The notes under the pieces: generated by a model | Databases searched by the model: none | The model's input: the letters and a program-made list of their open reading frames with translations, nothing else | What the model was told of the DNA's origin: nothing | Shown here: positions 37,577 to 45,996 of the stretch, in pieces | Numbering within the stretch: position 1 is the stretch's first letter | How the letters are laid out: every line of letters begins with the position of its first letter | Program-made: the position numbers and the translations under genes | Source: Christiangramia aestuarii | GTDB taxonomy: Bacteria; Bacteroidota; Bacteroidia; Flavobacteriales; Flavobacteriaceae | Direction: 5' to 3' | DNA length: 64,000 nucleotides | Assembly (NCBI RefSeq): GCF_009735585.1 | Contig: NZ_VJVW01000003.1 | Span: forward strand, 62,001 to 126,000

Positions 37577-37782
37577 ATTATCAGCTAGTTAGGTCGGTTT
37601 GATACTCAATTTATGAAATTAATAATAAGCAGACGATCTGAAGTATATCTGGCTGGATTTAAGTTTTATTTATAAGCCTGAAAATTTTAACTAAAAAAAA
37701 TCATGATGTAAAGCACTGATGGTCAATTCATTGAAATTTATGACTTATATTTAAGACTTTATTAACCACTAATTATAAAACT

Positions 37783-38748
37783 ATGAGAACTATCAAACTG
37801 AGTGTGCTTATTCTGTCCCTGATCTTGGTGTCCTGTAGCCAGGAATCCGAAATCGATTCTACAGATCTCAACCAACAGGAGGTTATTGTTGAACCTATTT
37901 TTCGGGAGGTAGGTGATGAATTTAAAAAAATCCCGCTGACCAATATTTCTGATTTCGAAAAAAGATCTGAAGGTAATTTCTTTGTAAGTCTTTATTCAGC
38001 AGAGTATTTGACTTTGGCCGAAAACGGTGAAATGGGCAACACCGTTTATTTCATGGATAGAGGAAATAAACAATTGGGATCAGATTTTTCACCTTTGCTC
38101 AGTATTGACGGAACGACCGATATTTCCTATTATATAGATGAAACACGAGCTTCAGAAGATCTTAATATTGAGGAGACTACAGGTTCTATCATGTCTGCTA
38201 TGAATACCTGGGAAGATGTAAAATGTTCTGAGCTGGGACTTTTCAGAGTACCTTCAAATAATGAGTTTTCTACAGGTCTCATAGCACAGATTTTAGGATA
38301 TGGAGGTGAAGTTCCATTTGTAGCTGAAATTAATCACGCTGGATGGTTACCAGGAGAGTTTTTTGAGATGGCTCTTGGAGAAGACGCAGCCACTAGAGTT
38401 CTTGGAGTCACTTATACCCTTATTTTTATTGATGAGAATGGTAATCCCCTTGATACAAATGAAGATGGGCTTGTTGATACTGCCCTGCGTGAAATTTATT
38501 ATAACGATAATTTTCAGTGGAACATAGATGGAAACTCTATAGATGTTGAGACCGTTGCCTTGCATGAGGCAGGACATGGATTAAGCCAGGCTCACTTTGG
38601 TAAACTATTTGAAATAAAAAAAACCGAAAAATTCCAGTTTGCTCCTCGAGCGGTAATGAACGCAGGGTATACTGGAGTTCAAAACGAAATAGGAAAAACC
38701 GACAATGCCGGGCATTGCAGTATATGGGATTATTGGCCTGAAGAATAA
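37783..38748 (+). CDS. Metzincin zinc-protease lipoprotein (matrixin-like)
   Basis: 321 residues. Lipobox LILVSC near residue 18. The zinc-binding motif HEAGHGLSQAH (HExxHxxxxxH) and a following Met-turn candidate (PRAVMNAGY) are those of metzincins, closest to the M10 type. The preceding ~230 residues contain an SRPCC-free, mixed beta region with a predicted calcium/structural sequence (FIDENGNPLDTNEDGLVDTA). The Ser in GLSQAH differs from the common LGLxH. Outer-membrane or periplasmic protease (inference); the substrate is unknown. It shares a bidirectional hairpin with the convergent M43 gene. Confidence 0.8.
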   Translation: MRTIKLSVLILSLILVSCSQESEIDSTDLNQQEVIVEPIFREVGDEFKKIPLTNISDFEKRSEGNFFVSLYSAEYLTLAENGEMGNTVYFMDRGNKQLGSDFSPLLSIDGTTDISYYIDETRASEDLNIEETTGSIMSAMNTWEDVKCSELGLFRVPSNNEFSTGLIAQILGYGGEVPFVAEINHAGWLPGEFFEMALGEDAATRVLGVTYTLIFIDENGNPLDTNEDGLVDTALREIYYNDNFQWNIDGNSIDVETVALHEAGHGLSQAHFGKLFEIKKTEKFQFAPRAVMNAGYTGVQNEIGKTDNAGHCSIWDYWPEE

Positions 38749-38766
38749 ATTCAGATTTTTAGAAAC

Positions 38767-38796
38767 AAAAAAGCCACCTTCTAAGGTGGCTTTTAT
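38767..38796. terminator. Bidirectional terminator between the two metalloprotease genes
   Basis: AAAAAAGCCACCTT-CTA-AGGTGGCTTTT: perfect stem with A-tract before and T-tract after, so it can serve both convergent genes. Confidence 0.85.
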
Positions 38797-38826
38797 TATT
38801 TGTGTTTCCTATAAATAAGGAGAGGA

Positions 38827-39879
38827 TTAGTTTACAAATCCTGTTCTGGGGCCGCCATCCATAAAGATGGTTCTCATACGAGCTTTCTGTCCTTCAGAGA
38901 ACATATACATACACTGGTCATATACATAATCCATATAGTTCATGGTCATGTCATTAGATCTACAGTTCACAGTTGGGTAAGATGGACAACCATAGTTTGG
39001 TCCGTCAGATTCTGGTGTATCGGCAACAAAATCATCCTGACGACATCTACCATCACCCCAGATGTGACGAAGGTTTAGATAGTGACCAACTTCGTGGGTC
39101 GCAGTTCTTCCTTTATCATAAGGCGCTGAAACGTAGCCGGTATCTCCAAAATACTGAGGTGCGATCACTACTCCGTCTGTAGAAGCTGGACCACCAGGGA
39201 ATTGAGCATAGCCTAGAATTCCACCACCAATGTTAGCTACCCAGATATTAAGGGTGTTAGATGGTGAAACCGGTGGATAAGCATATTTTACATCATCCCT
39301 GGTTCCCCATTCAGCTCTTGAATTGCTGTGACGGAAAACATTGGAAAGAGTGAATGAAATTTCAGAATCTGCCACCAAACCGGCGAACTCAGATGGAGCG
39401 TTGCTTGCATCTGAATTTGCAGCTCTAAAATCTGCATTCAGGATATCGATCTGTGAATTGATCTGCTGGTCTGTAATATTCTGCTGGGAATTACTGTAAA
39501 CTACATGTACCACAACCGGGATATTTACGATCCCAAGGTTATCTGTTGCAGGTGGTTCAGTTCCGCCACCGCCGCTTCCGGGCTTACCACCCTTGGCGTT
39601 TTCAGATTTAGCAAGAATAGAACGGGTATTCTTTTCAATATTATACATTTTTTCATGCAGGCCCTTGTTCTCGTTTAGGAGACGGTTGAGGTTCTTCATA
39701 CTGTAACACTTTTCAGGTGCATTTTCAGACCTTTTTTGATCTGAAGAATCAGTGTAAAGATAGAAGTCGCTCATGTCTACCTGAGCCTCTTGCTGCTCGT
39801 TAATGCTCTCTTTTGAGTCCTGCTCACAAGAAGCAAAAAGGAAGGCTAAAGCTGCCATTCCCAGAAAAACTTTTTTCAT
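38827..39879 (-). CDS. Pappalysin-like (M43) zinc metalloprotease lipoprotein
   Basis: 350 residues. Lipobox FLFASC near residue 18. A Gly-rich linker (GGKPGSGGGG) at about residues 98-108 separates an N-terminal charged region from the catalytic domain. Zinc motif THEVGHYLNLRHIWGDG and Met-turn NYMDYVYDQCMYMFSEGQ are characteristic of M43B pappalysin/cytophagalysin-type proteases, as are the paired cysteines. Likely secreted or surface-anchored. No PorSS C-terminal sorting domain is present; the protein ends GPRTGFVN, shortly after the catalytic domain. Confidence 0.88.
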   Translation of the reverse strand: MKKVFLGMAALAFLFASCEQDSKESINEQQEAQVDMSDFYLYTDSSDQKRSENAPEKCYSMKNLNRLLNENKGLHEKMYNIEKNTRSILAKSENAKGGKPGSGGGGTEPPATDNLGIVNIPVVVHVVYSNSQQNITDQQINSQIDILNADFRAANSDASNAPSEFAGLVADSEISFTLSNVFRHSNSRAEWGTRDDVKYAYPPVSPSNTLNIWVANIGGGILGYAQFPGGPASTDGVVIAPQYFGDTGYVSAPYDKGRTATHEVGHYLNLRHIWGDGRCRQDDFVADTPESDGPNYGCPSYPTVNCRSNDMTMNYMDYVYDQCMYMFSEGQKARMRTIFMDGGPRTGFVN

Positions 39880-39987
39880 AATAAGTTTGGTTTTGTTTGA
39901 TTTCGCAGCAATATATCTAAATATTTAGGCTTTTTTAACTTGGAAAGTATTTTTTTGTAACACTTTTCTGTATAAAATGTTAAAATT

Positions 39988-40020
39988 AAAAAAGCCACTC
40001 AATCATTTGAGTGGCTTTTT
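39988..40020 (-). terminator. Terminator of the fad operon
   Basis: Minus strand AAAAAGCCACTCAA-ATGA-TTGAGTGGCTTTTTT: perfect stem with flanking A and T tracts, 22 nt beyond the acyl-CoA dehydrogenase stop. Confidence 0.85.
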
Positions 40021-40041
40021 CCAGTTTAAAAGAATGTTTGA

Positions 40042-41850
40042 CTAGAAACAATATTTATTTTCAGTAGTCAGTTTTTCTGCGATCGTGTTTCTCAATTCAA
40101 CCACGTTCGGCATGTTCTGATACTTGGTATATCTCTTAAGTCCCATTAGCATCATACGTTGCTCGTCACCTTCAGCAAAGGAACCAATTCCTTCCTTCGC
40201 CTTCGTGATAACGGTTTCAACGGCATGGTAAAGATATAGTTTAGCCATAGCGATCTCGGTCTTGGTAGCTTCTTCTCCGTTTCTCTTGGCGTTCTTTTCA
40301 GCTCTAAGGATACCAGATTCTGCCATGTAGATCTCGATAAGGATATCTGAAGCAGCAAGAAGTAATTGCTGGTGCTCTTCCAGCTGAGGTCCAAATTTCT
40401 GAACAGCGCTTCCTGCTACCATTAAAAATACTTTCTTAAGCTTAGCAACCATTTCTTTCTCTTCAGCAAAAAGCTCAGAATAATCTGGCTTATCCATAGA
40501 AGGAATTCCGGTTAGCTCATCAGCAACACTTTTAGCAGGTCCAAGCAGGTCTACATGACCTTTCATAGCCTTTTTCACAAGCATTCCTACAGATAACATC
40601 CTGTTGATCTCGTTAGTACCTTCGTAGATACGTGCGATACGTGCATCTCTCCATGCAGATTCCATTGGAGTGTCTGCAGAGAATCCCATACCTCCGTAAA
40701 CCTGGATACCTTCGTCGCTACAGTTCTGAACATCTTCTGAACAGGCAACCTTAAGAATAGAACACTCAATAGCGTATTCTTCCACACCTTTCAATTCTGC
40801 TTCAGAATGTGAGGCTCCGTCTTCCAAACGAATGTTGATCCTGTCTTCGATATTCTTAGCTGCACGGTAAGACGCTGCTTCACCTACATAAGCTGAAGTC
40901 GCCATCTCGGCCAGTTTAGACTTGATCGCACCAAATTTGGCGATAGGAGTCTTGAACTGAACTCTGTCATTGGCGTATTTCACAGCAAGATCGGTCACTC
41001 TTCTTTGAGCATCAAGAGAAGCTGCCGCTAATTTGATACGTCCAACGTTAAGTGCGTTCATCGCGATCTTGAATCCGTTTCCACGCTCAGAAAGCATGTT
41101 CTCTACCGGTACCTTGGTTTCGTTGAAGAATACCTGGCGGGTAGAGGAGGAGTGGATACCTAGTTTCTTTTCTTCTTCTCCGAAGCTGATCCCGTTTTCT
41201 TTATCGTTTTCTACGATAAACCCGGTGATGTTCTTGTCGTCTTCGATTCTTGCAAATACGATGAATACATCTGCAAAACCAGCGTTAGAGATCCACATCT
41301 TCTGTCCGCTGATGCTGTAATACTTTCCATCATCTGAAAGTACAGCTTTGGTCTTACCTGAATTCGCATCTGATCCTGCATCAGGCTCAGTCAAACAGTA
41401 AGCTCCGAACCACTCTCCAGTAGCTAGTTTTGGAACATATTTTTTCTTTTGCTCTTCGGTTCCATAAAGGGTAATTGGCATGGTACCAATTCCAGTATGT
41501 GCACCAAAAGCAGTAGCCACAGATCCTGTAGCTCCAGAAATATAGTCACAAACCAACATGGTAGATACGAAGCCCATTCCAAGACCATCGTATTCTTCCG
41601 GTACGGCTACACCAAGAAATCCAAGTTCCCCGGCTTTGCGCATCACCTCTTCGGTTAGTTCATAATTCTTCTTTTCAAATTCTTCCTTGTGAGGCCAAAT
41701 CTCTCTTTCTACGAATTCCTTTACAGAATCACGCATCATTTTTTGTTCCTCGTTAAAATCTTCCGGGGTGAAAACGTCTTCACATTTAGTTTCCTTTACC
41801 AGGAACTGCCCACCTCGAAGGATATCCTTTTTAGCTGTATCTGTGCTCAT
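40042..41850 (-). CDS. fadE: Acyl-CoA dehydrogenase
   Basis: 602 residues. N-terminal alpha domain (DFNEEQKMMRDSVKEFVERE), middle beta domain with FAD/substrate signature (WFGAYCLTEPDAGSDANSGK, GQKMWISNAGFADVFIVFAR), C-terminal helical domain with the catalytic-base region RDARIARIYEGTNEINRMLS (Glu), and a ~180-residue C-terminal extension (AESGILRAEKNAKRNGEEA and others) common to the long bacterial FadE type. Carries out the first step of beta-oxidation in the cytoplasm. Last gene of the marR-fadB-fadA-fadE operon; separated from fadA by 114 nt that hold a heptad-repeat element. Confidence 0.92.
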   Translation of the reverse strand: MSTDTAKKDILRGGQFLVKETKCEDVFTPEDFNEEQKMMRDSVKEFVEREIWPHKEEFEKKNYELTEEVMRKAGELGFLGVAVPEEYDGLGMGFVSTMLVCDYISGATGSVATAFGAHTGIGTMPITLYGTEEQKKKYVPKLATGEWFGAYCLTEPDAGSDANSGKTKAVLSDDGKYYSISGQKMWISNAGFADVFIVFARIEDDKNITGFIVENDKENGISFGEEEKKLGIHSSSTRQVFFNETKVPVENMLSERGNGFKIAMNALNVGRIKLAAASLDAQRRVTDLAVKYANDRVQFKTPIAKFGAIKSKLAEMATSAYVGEAASYRAAKNIEDRINIRLEDGASHSEAELKGVEEYAIECSILKVACSEDVQNCSDEGIQVYGGMGFSADTPMESAWRDARIARIYEGTNEINRMLSVGMLVKKAMKGHVDLLGPAKSVADELTGIPSMDKPDYSELFAEEKEMVAKLKKVFLMVAGSAVQKFGPQLEEHQQLLLAASDILIEIYMAESGILRAEKNAKRNGEEATKTEIAMAKLYLYHAVETVITKAKEGIGSFAEGDEQRMMLMGLKRYTKYQNMPNVVELRNTIAEKLTTENKYCF

Positions 41851-41856
41851 TTTTAT

Positions 41857-41969
41857 TTAGATGTTAGTATTGAGAGGTGAGACCTTAGACTCAGCCTCTC
41901 AATGCATTTATAATATTTATAGTTTAATTCTCATTTCTTAGATCTAATATCTCAGATCTAAAGTCTAGT
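41857..41969. repeat. Inverted degenerate-heptad element between fadE and fadA
   Basis: The left arm carries the core TKAG (TTAG or TGAG) at exactly 7-nt intervals (41857, 41864, 41871, 41878, 41885). The right arm carries the reverse-complementary core CTNA (CTCA, CTTA, CTAA, CTCA, CTAA, then CTAG) at 7-nt intervals (41930, 41937, 41944, 41951, 41958, 41965). Within it, TTGAGAGGTGAG and CTCAGCCTCTCAA form a 12-bp hairpin with one bulged base (41870-41902). No ORF lies between the arms (about 40 nt). The right arm reaches into the fadA stop codon. There is no T-tract, so it is not an obvious terminator. Confidence 0.65.
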
Positions 41970-43158
41970 TGAGGAATTCAAAGACTCCTGCTGCACCCTG
42001 ACCGGTTCCCACACACATCGTTACCATACAGTGCTTGTTCTTCAATTCACGCTTGCGCATTTCATCAAAGATCTGAACCGATAATTTCGCACCAGTACAA
42101 CCTAGTGGGTGACCCATGGAGATAGCTCCACCATTAGGATTTACCTTGTCTTTATCTAAACCTAATTCTCTTATAACGGCTAGAGACTGAGATGCGAAGG
42201 CTTCGTTAAGTTCGATAAGTTCCATATCGTCCTGCTTAAGTCCGGCTTGTTTAAGAGCCTTTGGAATTGCATGAACTGGTCCAATTCCCATGATCCTTGG
42301 TTCTACACCAACAGCAGCATAACTTACCATTCTGGCGATTGGCTCCAGGTTTAGTTCCTTAACCATTTCTTCGCTCATCACCATCACGAAAGCTGCACCG
42401 TCACTCATTTGAGAAGAGTTACCAGCGGTTACACTTCCGCCTTCGGCGAAAACAGGTCTTAGTTTATTAAGTACTTCGATAGAAGTATCTTTTCTTGGAC
42501 CTTCATCCTTATTCACTGTATAAGATTTGGTCTTCTTCTTACCATCCTTATCTACATAGGTCTCATCGATCGTAATTGGAGCGATCTGGTCCTGGAATCG
42601 ATCTTCGGCCTGGGCCTTGATCGCTTTTTGGTGAGAATTATAGGCGAATTCATCCTGATCTTCACGGGAAACCTTGTATTTGTTGGCAACTGCCTCGGCA
42701 GTTAATCCCATTCCCCAGTAATAATCTTCGTTACCTTCTTTAGCCACCTTATAATCAGGTACTGGCTTATAACCTCCCATTGGGATGTAACTCATGCTTT
42801 CTGCACCTCCAGCGATCACGCAGTCGGCCATTCCACTCTGGATCTTCGCCGTGGCAATGGAGATAGTCTCCAACCCAGAAGCACAATACCTGTTAACGGT
42901 CATTCCTGGTACGTCTTCGATCTTTAATCCCATTAGAGAGATCAGTCTACCAACGTTAAGTCCCTGTTCCGCTTCCGGCATCGCGTTACCAACCATTACG
43001 TCATCGATACGCGTTTTGTCGAAATCAGGTAATTTATCCATCATGTACTGGATGGTTTCCGCAGCCAGTTCATCAGGTCTCTTAAAGCGGAATACTCCAC
43101 GAGGAGCCTTTCCTACTGCGGTTCTGTATGCTTTTACTATATATGCTGTTCTTTTCAT
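41965..43158 (-). CDS. fadA: Acetyl-CoA acyltransferase (3-ketoacyl-CoA thiolase)
   Basis: 397 residues. Active-site Cys in VNRYCASGLETISIA, His in GGAISMGHPLGCTGAK and the second Cys in CMVTMCVGTGQGAAGVFE; catalytic-site asparagine/glutamate segment ELNEAFASQS. Cleaves 3-ketoacyl-CoA to acetyl-CoA and a shortened acyl-CoA. It should work together with the FadB protein encoded upstream, but a four-helix-bundle gene cassette of about 415 bp now separates fadB from fadA. The ATG start (43156-43158) lies at the outer tip of one arm of that cassette. Confidence 0.95.
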   Translation of the reverse strand: MKRTAYIVKAYRTAVGKAPRGVFRFKRPDELAAETIQYMMDKLPDFDKTRIDDVMVGNAMPEAEQGLNVGRLISLMGLKIEDVPGMTVNRYCASGLETISIATAKIQSGMADCVIAGGAESMSYIPMGGYKPVPDYKVAKEGNEDYYWGMGLTAEAVANKYKVSREDQDEFAYNSHQKAIKAQAEDRFQDQIAPITIDETYVDKDGKKKTKSYTVNKDEGPRKDTSIEVLNKLRPVFAEGGSVTAGNSSQMSDGAAFVMVMSEEMVKELNLEPIARMVSYAAVGVEPRIMGIGPVHAIPKALKQAGLKQDDMELIELNEAFASQSLAVIRELGLDKDKVNPNGGAISMGHPLGCTGAKLSVQIFDEMRKRELKNKHCMVTMCVGTGQGAAGVFEFLN

Positions 43159-43188
43159 TGTATATTGAATTTTGTAAGATGTATAATG
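43158..43188. repeat. Left arm of the inverted repeat around the four-helix-bundle gene
   Basis: A 31-bp arm with core WTG at a strict 7-nt period (43158, 43165, 43172, 43179, 43186). It matches the reverse complement of the right arm (43542-43572) at 23 of 31 positions by hand alignment, with TTGTATA and TGTATAATG conserved at the two ends. It begins in the fadA start codon and ends 2 nt from the four-helix-bundle stop codon. Confidence 0.7.
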
Positions 43189-43190
43189 CT

Positions 43191-43544
43191 TTATTGTTTA
43201 AGTGTTGATTGTAGTTTAATAATCATATTCTGAATATGCTGAATTTCGCTTTCTATAGGAGAGAATTCCTGTTTTGATAGAAAGTTAAGTTTCATTGCCA
43301 GTAGTAACTGTGTTTCTAATTCAAAAGCCGATCCTAGAGCTATTCCAAGGAAATTGTGAAAATCCTTTTCAGATTTTCGGCCGCATCCTTCAGCAATATT
43401 TGAAGGAATTGAAATAGCAGATCTCCTAATTTGTGATGTCAATCCATAGATCTCATCCTTCGGAAATCCCTGGCTTTGCAAATAAATAGCTGAAACCATA
43501 TCGATAGCTTTTTGCCAAACCTTTAATTCCTTGAAATAATTCAT
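43191..43544 (-). CDS. Four-helix-bundle protein (23S rRNA intervening-sequence/S23 family)
   Basis: 117 residues. Family pattern is clear: FKELKVWQKAIDMVSAIY, GFPKDEIYGLTSQIRRSAIS, IPSNIAEGCGRKSEKDFHNF and LGIALGSAFELETQLLLA. Members were first seen as ORFs inside 23S rRNA intervening sequences and are related to the bAvd accessory protein of diversity-generating retroelements; many others are scattered through Bacteroidota genomes with unknown roles. Here it is inserted between fadB (28 nt upstream) and fadA in the same orientation, flanked by inverted 31-bp heptad arms, its ATG being part of the right arm. It has no obvious link to fatty-acid metabolism. Confidence 0.88.
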   Translation of the reverse strand: MNYFKELKVWQKAIDMVSAIYLQSQGFPKDEIYGLTSQIRRSAISIPSNIAEGCGRKSEKDFHNFLGIALGSAFELETQLLLAMKLNFLSKQEFSPIESEIQHIQNMIIKLQSTLKQ

Positions 43545-43572
43545 TATACAATCGACGAATTACACTATACAA
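43542..43572. repeat. Right arm of the inverted repeat around the four-helix-bundle gene
   Basis: A 31-bp arm with core CAW (CAT, CAA, CGA, CAC, CAA) at a 7-nt period (43542, 43549, 43556, 43563, 43570), inverted relative to the left arm. It starts at the four-helix-bundle start codon and ends immediately before the fadB stop codon (43573-43575), so the cassette fits the intergenic space exactly. Confidence 0.7.
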
Positions 43573-45978
43573 TTAGTTTCTTAATGGTTTCCCCTTCTTC
43601 AACATATGTTGAAGTCGCTCCAGGGTTTTTCTTTCACCAGTAAGCGAAAGGAAGGCTTCTCGTTCAAGATCTAATAAGTATTGCTCACTTACCAGCTGGT
43701 TTTCTGAAAGATCACCTCCGGCCATTACATAAGCCAGTTTATTTGCGATCTTCTTATCGTGCTCGCTGATATATTTCCCGGCAGCCATCTGGTCTGTTCC
43801 AACAAGGAATGCTCCCAAGGCTTGTTTACCCAGTACTTTTATATCTGTACGTTTGATCGGCTTGGTATATCCATTTTCCGCCATTAGCATCGCATGTTTC
43901 TTAGCGATAGCTAACTGCCTGTCTGGGTTTACCACGACGATATCCTTTCCTTTCTGAAGAAGGTTCAGGTCATAAGCTTCGTGTGCCGAAGTTGATACCT
44001 TCGCCATTCCAATAGTAAGGAAGTGCTCTCTTAGTCGGTTTAACTCTACATCATCTTTCTGAAAAGTATCGGCAGCTCTAACGGTCATTTCCTTGGTTCC
44101 ACCACCGCCAGGAATCACCCCAACGCCGAATTCTACCAGTCCAATATAAGTTTCAGCTGAAGCAACCACTTTATCTGCGTGCAGGGAAAGCTCACAACCA
44201 CCACCCAGCGTCATCGCGTGCGGAGCAGCAACGGTTGGAATAGAGGAGTAGCGCATTCTCATCATAGTGTCCTGGAATTGCTTAATAGCCATATTCAGCT
44301 CTTCATATTCCTGTTCCACGGCCATCATAAAGATCATCCCGATATTGGCACCTACGGAGAAATTCTTACCATTATTGGCAACAACCAATCCCTGGTAATC
44401 TTTTTCAGCCAAATCGATAGCTTTGTTAATTCCATCAAGAACGTCACCTCCAATGGAATTCATCTTACTTCTGAATTCCACGTTAAGAATCCCGTCTCCA
44501 AGATCTTCCACGACCACGCCGCTGTTCTTGAATACTTCTTTAGATTCCCTGATGTTGTCCAGGATAATGAATGCATCCTGTCCGGGTACTTTTGTCTGTT
44601 CTTTCTTCTGAATATCGTAATAATAGGTGTTGCCTTCTTTAATGGTATAGAAACTGTCGCTTCCGTTCTCCAGCATTTCTTTCACCCAGGCAGCAGGTTC
44701 GTAACCTTCTTCCTTCATCATATCGATACCCTTCTGAACACCTATGGCATCCCAGATCTGGAATGGACCGTGCTCCCAGCCAAAACCGGCCTTCATGGCA
44801 TCATCTATCTTATAAAGTTCGTCTGAAATTTCAGGGATCCTGTTCGAAACATAAGCGAACAGGGCAGAAAATGTCTTTCTGTAAAATTCACCTGCCTTAT
44901 CTTTTCCTTTAACAAGCACCTCGAAACGATCTACTACGTTATCGATGGTCTTGGTCATTTCAAGAGTAGCGAAAGAGGCGCTCTTTCTATCGCGGTATTC
45001 CATAGTATCAAGATCAAGTGATTTGATCTTGCTGGAACCATCATCTTTCTTTACTTTCTTATAAAAGCCCTGACCGGTCTTGCTTCCCAGCCATTTGTTC
45101 TCCATCATGGTACTGATGAAATCCGGCAATTTGAACAAGTCGTGCTGCTCATCGTCTGGAACGTTTTCGTAAAGACCATTAGCAACGTGTACCAGTGTAT
45201 CTAAACCAACCACGTCTACCGTTCTAAATGTAGCCGACTTCTGGCGACCGATTACCGGACCTGTAAGTTTATCTACTTCTTCAATGGTCATTCCCATATC
45301 CTTAACCATATGGAAAAGGCTCATAATGCTGAAAATACCAATTCGGTTTCCAATGAAAGCCGGAGTATCTTTTGCAAGAACTGTTTTCTTACCAAGGTAT
45401 TTACTACCGTACGTCTCAAGGAAATCAAGAACGTCTTTAGAAGTCTCTTTTCCTGGAATGATCTCGAATAATCTTAAATATCTAGGTGGGTTAAAGAAGT
45501 GAGTTCCGCAGAAGTGTTTCTTGAAGTCATCACTACGACCATCGGTCATGAAATTGATCGGGATACCAGAGGTGTTAGAAGTAATTAGGGTTCCCGGTTT
45601 TCTATGTTTTTCAAGGTTTTCAAAAACCTGTTTCTTGATATCAAGGCGTTCCACTACAACCTCGATGATCCAGTCTGCTTCAGATACCTTATGAATATCG
45701 TCCTCCAGGTTACCGGTCTTGATCCTGTTCACAAAATCCTTATGGTAAATAGGGGAGGGCTTAGATTTTACTGAATCTTGCAGGGAGTCGTTCACGATCC
45801 TGTTACGAACCACTTTGTCATCCAGGCTAAGACCTTTTTTCTTTTCTTTTTCATTCAGTTCCCGGGGAACGATGTCCAGAAGTAACACTTCCACGCCAAT
45901 ATTGGCAAAATGGCAAGCGATACCACTACCCATAATTCCGGATCCGATCACTGCAACTTTATTAATCCTTCTTTTCAT
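43573..45978 (-). CDS. fadB: 3-Hydroxyacyl-CoA dehydrogenase / enoyl-CoA hydratase fusion
   Basis: 801 residues. Domain order is dehydrogenase first: NAD-binding KVAVIGSGIMGSGIACHFAN at residues 7-26, FCGTHFFNPPRYLRLFEIIP, then the 3HCDH C-terminal domains, and an enoyl-CoA hydratase domain at about residues 490-700 with GKNFSVGANIGM, MTLGGGCELSLHAD and LVEFGVGVIPGGGGTKEM, whose two Glu are the hydratase catalytic pair. This order is reversed from E. coli FadB. It performs the hydration and NAD-dependent oxidation steps of beta-oxidation. It follows marR by 18 nt, so it is in the regulated operon. Confidence 0.94.
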   Translation of the reverse strand: MKRRINKVAVIGSGIMGSGIACHFANIGVEVLLLDIVPRELNEKEKKKGLSLDDKVVRNRIVNDSLQDSVKSKPSPIYHKDFVNRIKTGNLEDDIHKVSEADWIIEVVVERLDIKKQVFENLEKHRKPGTLITSNTSGIPINFMTDGRSDDFKKHFCGTHFFNPPRYLRLFEIIPGKETSKDVLDFLETYGSKYLGKKTVLAKDTPAFIGNRIGIFSIMSLFHMVKDMGMTIEEVDKLTGPVIGRQKSATFRTVDVVGLDTLVHVANGLYENVPDDEQHDLFKLPDFISTMMENKWLGSKTGQGFYKKVKKDDGSSKIKSLDLDTMEYRDRKSASFATLEMTKTIDNVVDRFEVLVKGKDKAGEFYRKTFSALFAYVSNRIPEISDELYKIDDAMKAGFGWEHGPFQIWDAIGVQKGIDMMKEEGYEPAAWVKEMLENGSDSFYTIKEGNTYYYDIQKKEQTKVPGQDAFIILDNIRESKEVFKNSGVVVEDLGDGILNVEFRSKMNSIGGDVLDGINKAIDLAEKDYQGLVVANNGKNFSVGANIGMIFMMAVEQEYEELNMAIKQFQDTMMRMRYSSIPTVAAPHAMTLGGGCELSLHADKVVASAETYIGLVEFGVGVIPGGGGTKEMTVRAADTFQKDDVELNRLREHFLTIGMAKVSTSAHEAYDLNLLQKGKDIVVVNPDRQLAIAKKHAMLMAENGYTKPIKRTDIKVLGKQALGAFLVGTDQMAAGKYISEHDKKIANKLAYVMAGGDLSENQLVSEQYLLDLEREAFLSLTGERKTLERLQHMLKKGKPLRN

Positions 45979-45996
45979 TTTTTGGTTTTTAGTGTT

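Noticed and set aside
39917-39928. CTAAATATTTAG palindrome upstream of the M43 protease
   Set aside because: 12-bp AT-only core is easily found by chance in such AT-rich gaps; no promoter element is positioned around it.
41870-41902. Intrinsic terminator between fadA and fadE
   Set aside because: The 12-bp hairpin has no T-tract on either strand, and the operon terminator is clearly at 39988-40020.
44179-44826. 215-codon open frame antisense to fadB
   Set aside because: No family resemblance; the sense frame encodes intact catalytic motifs of FadB over the same bases.
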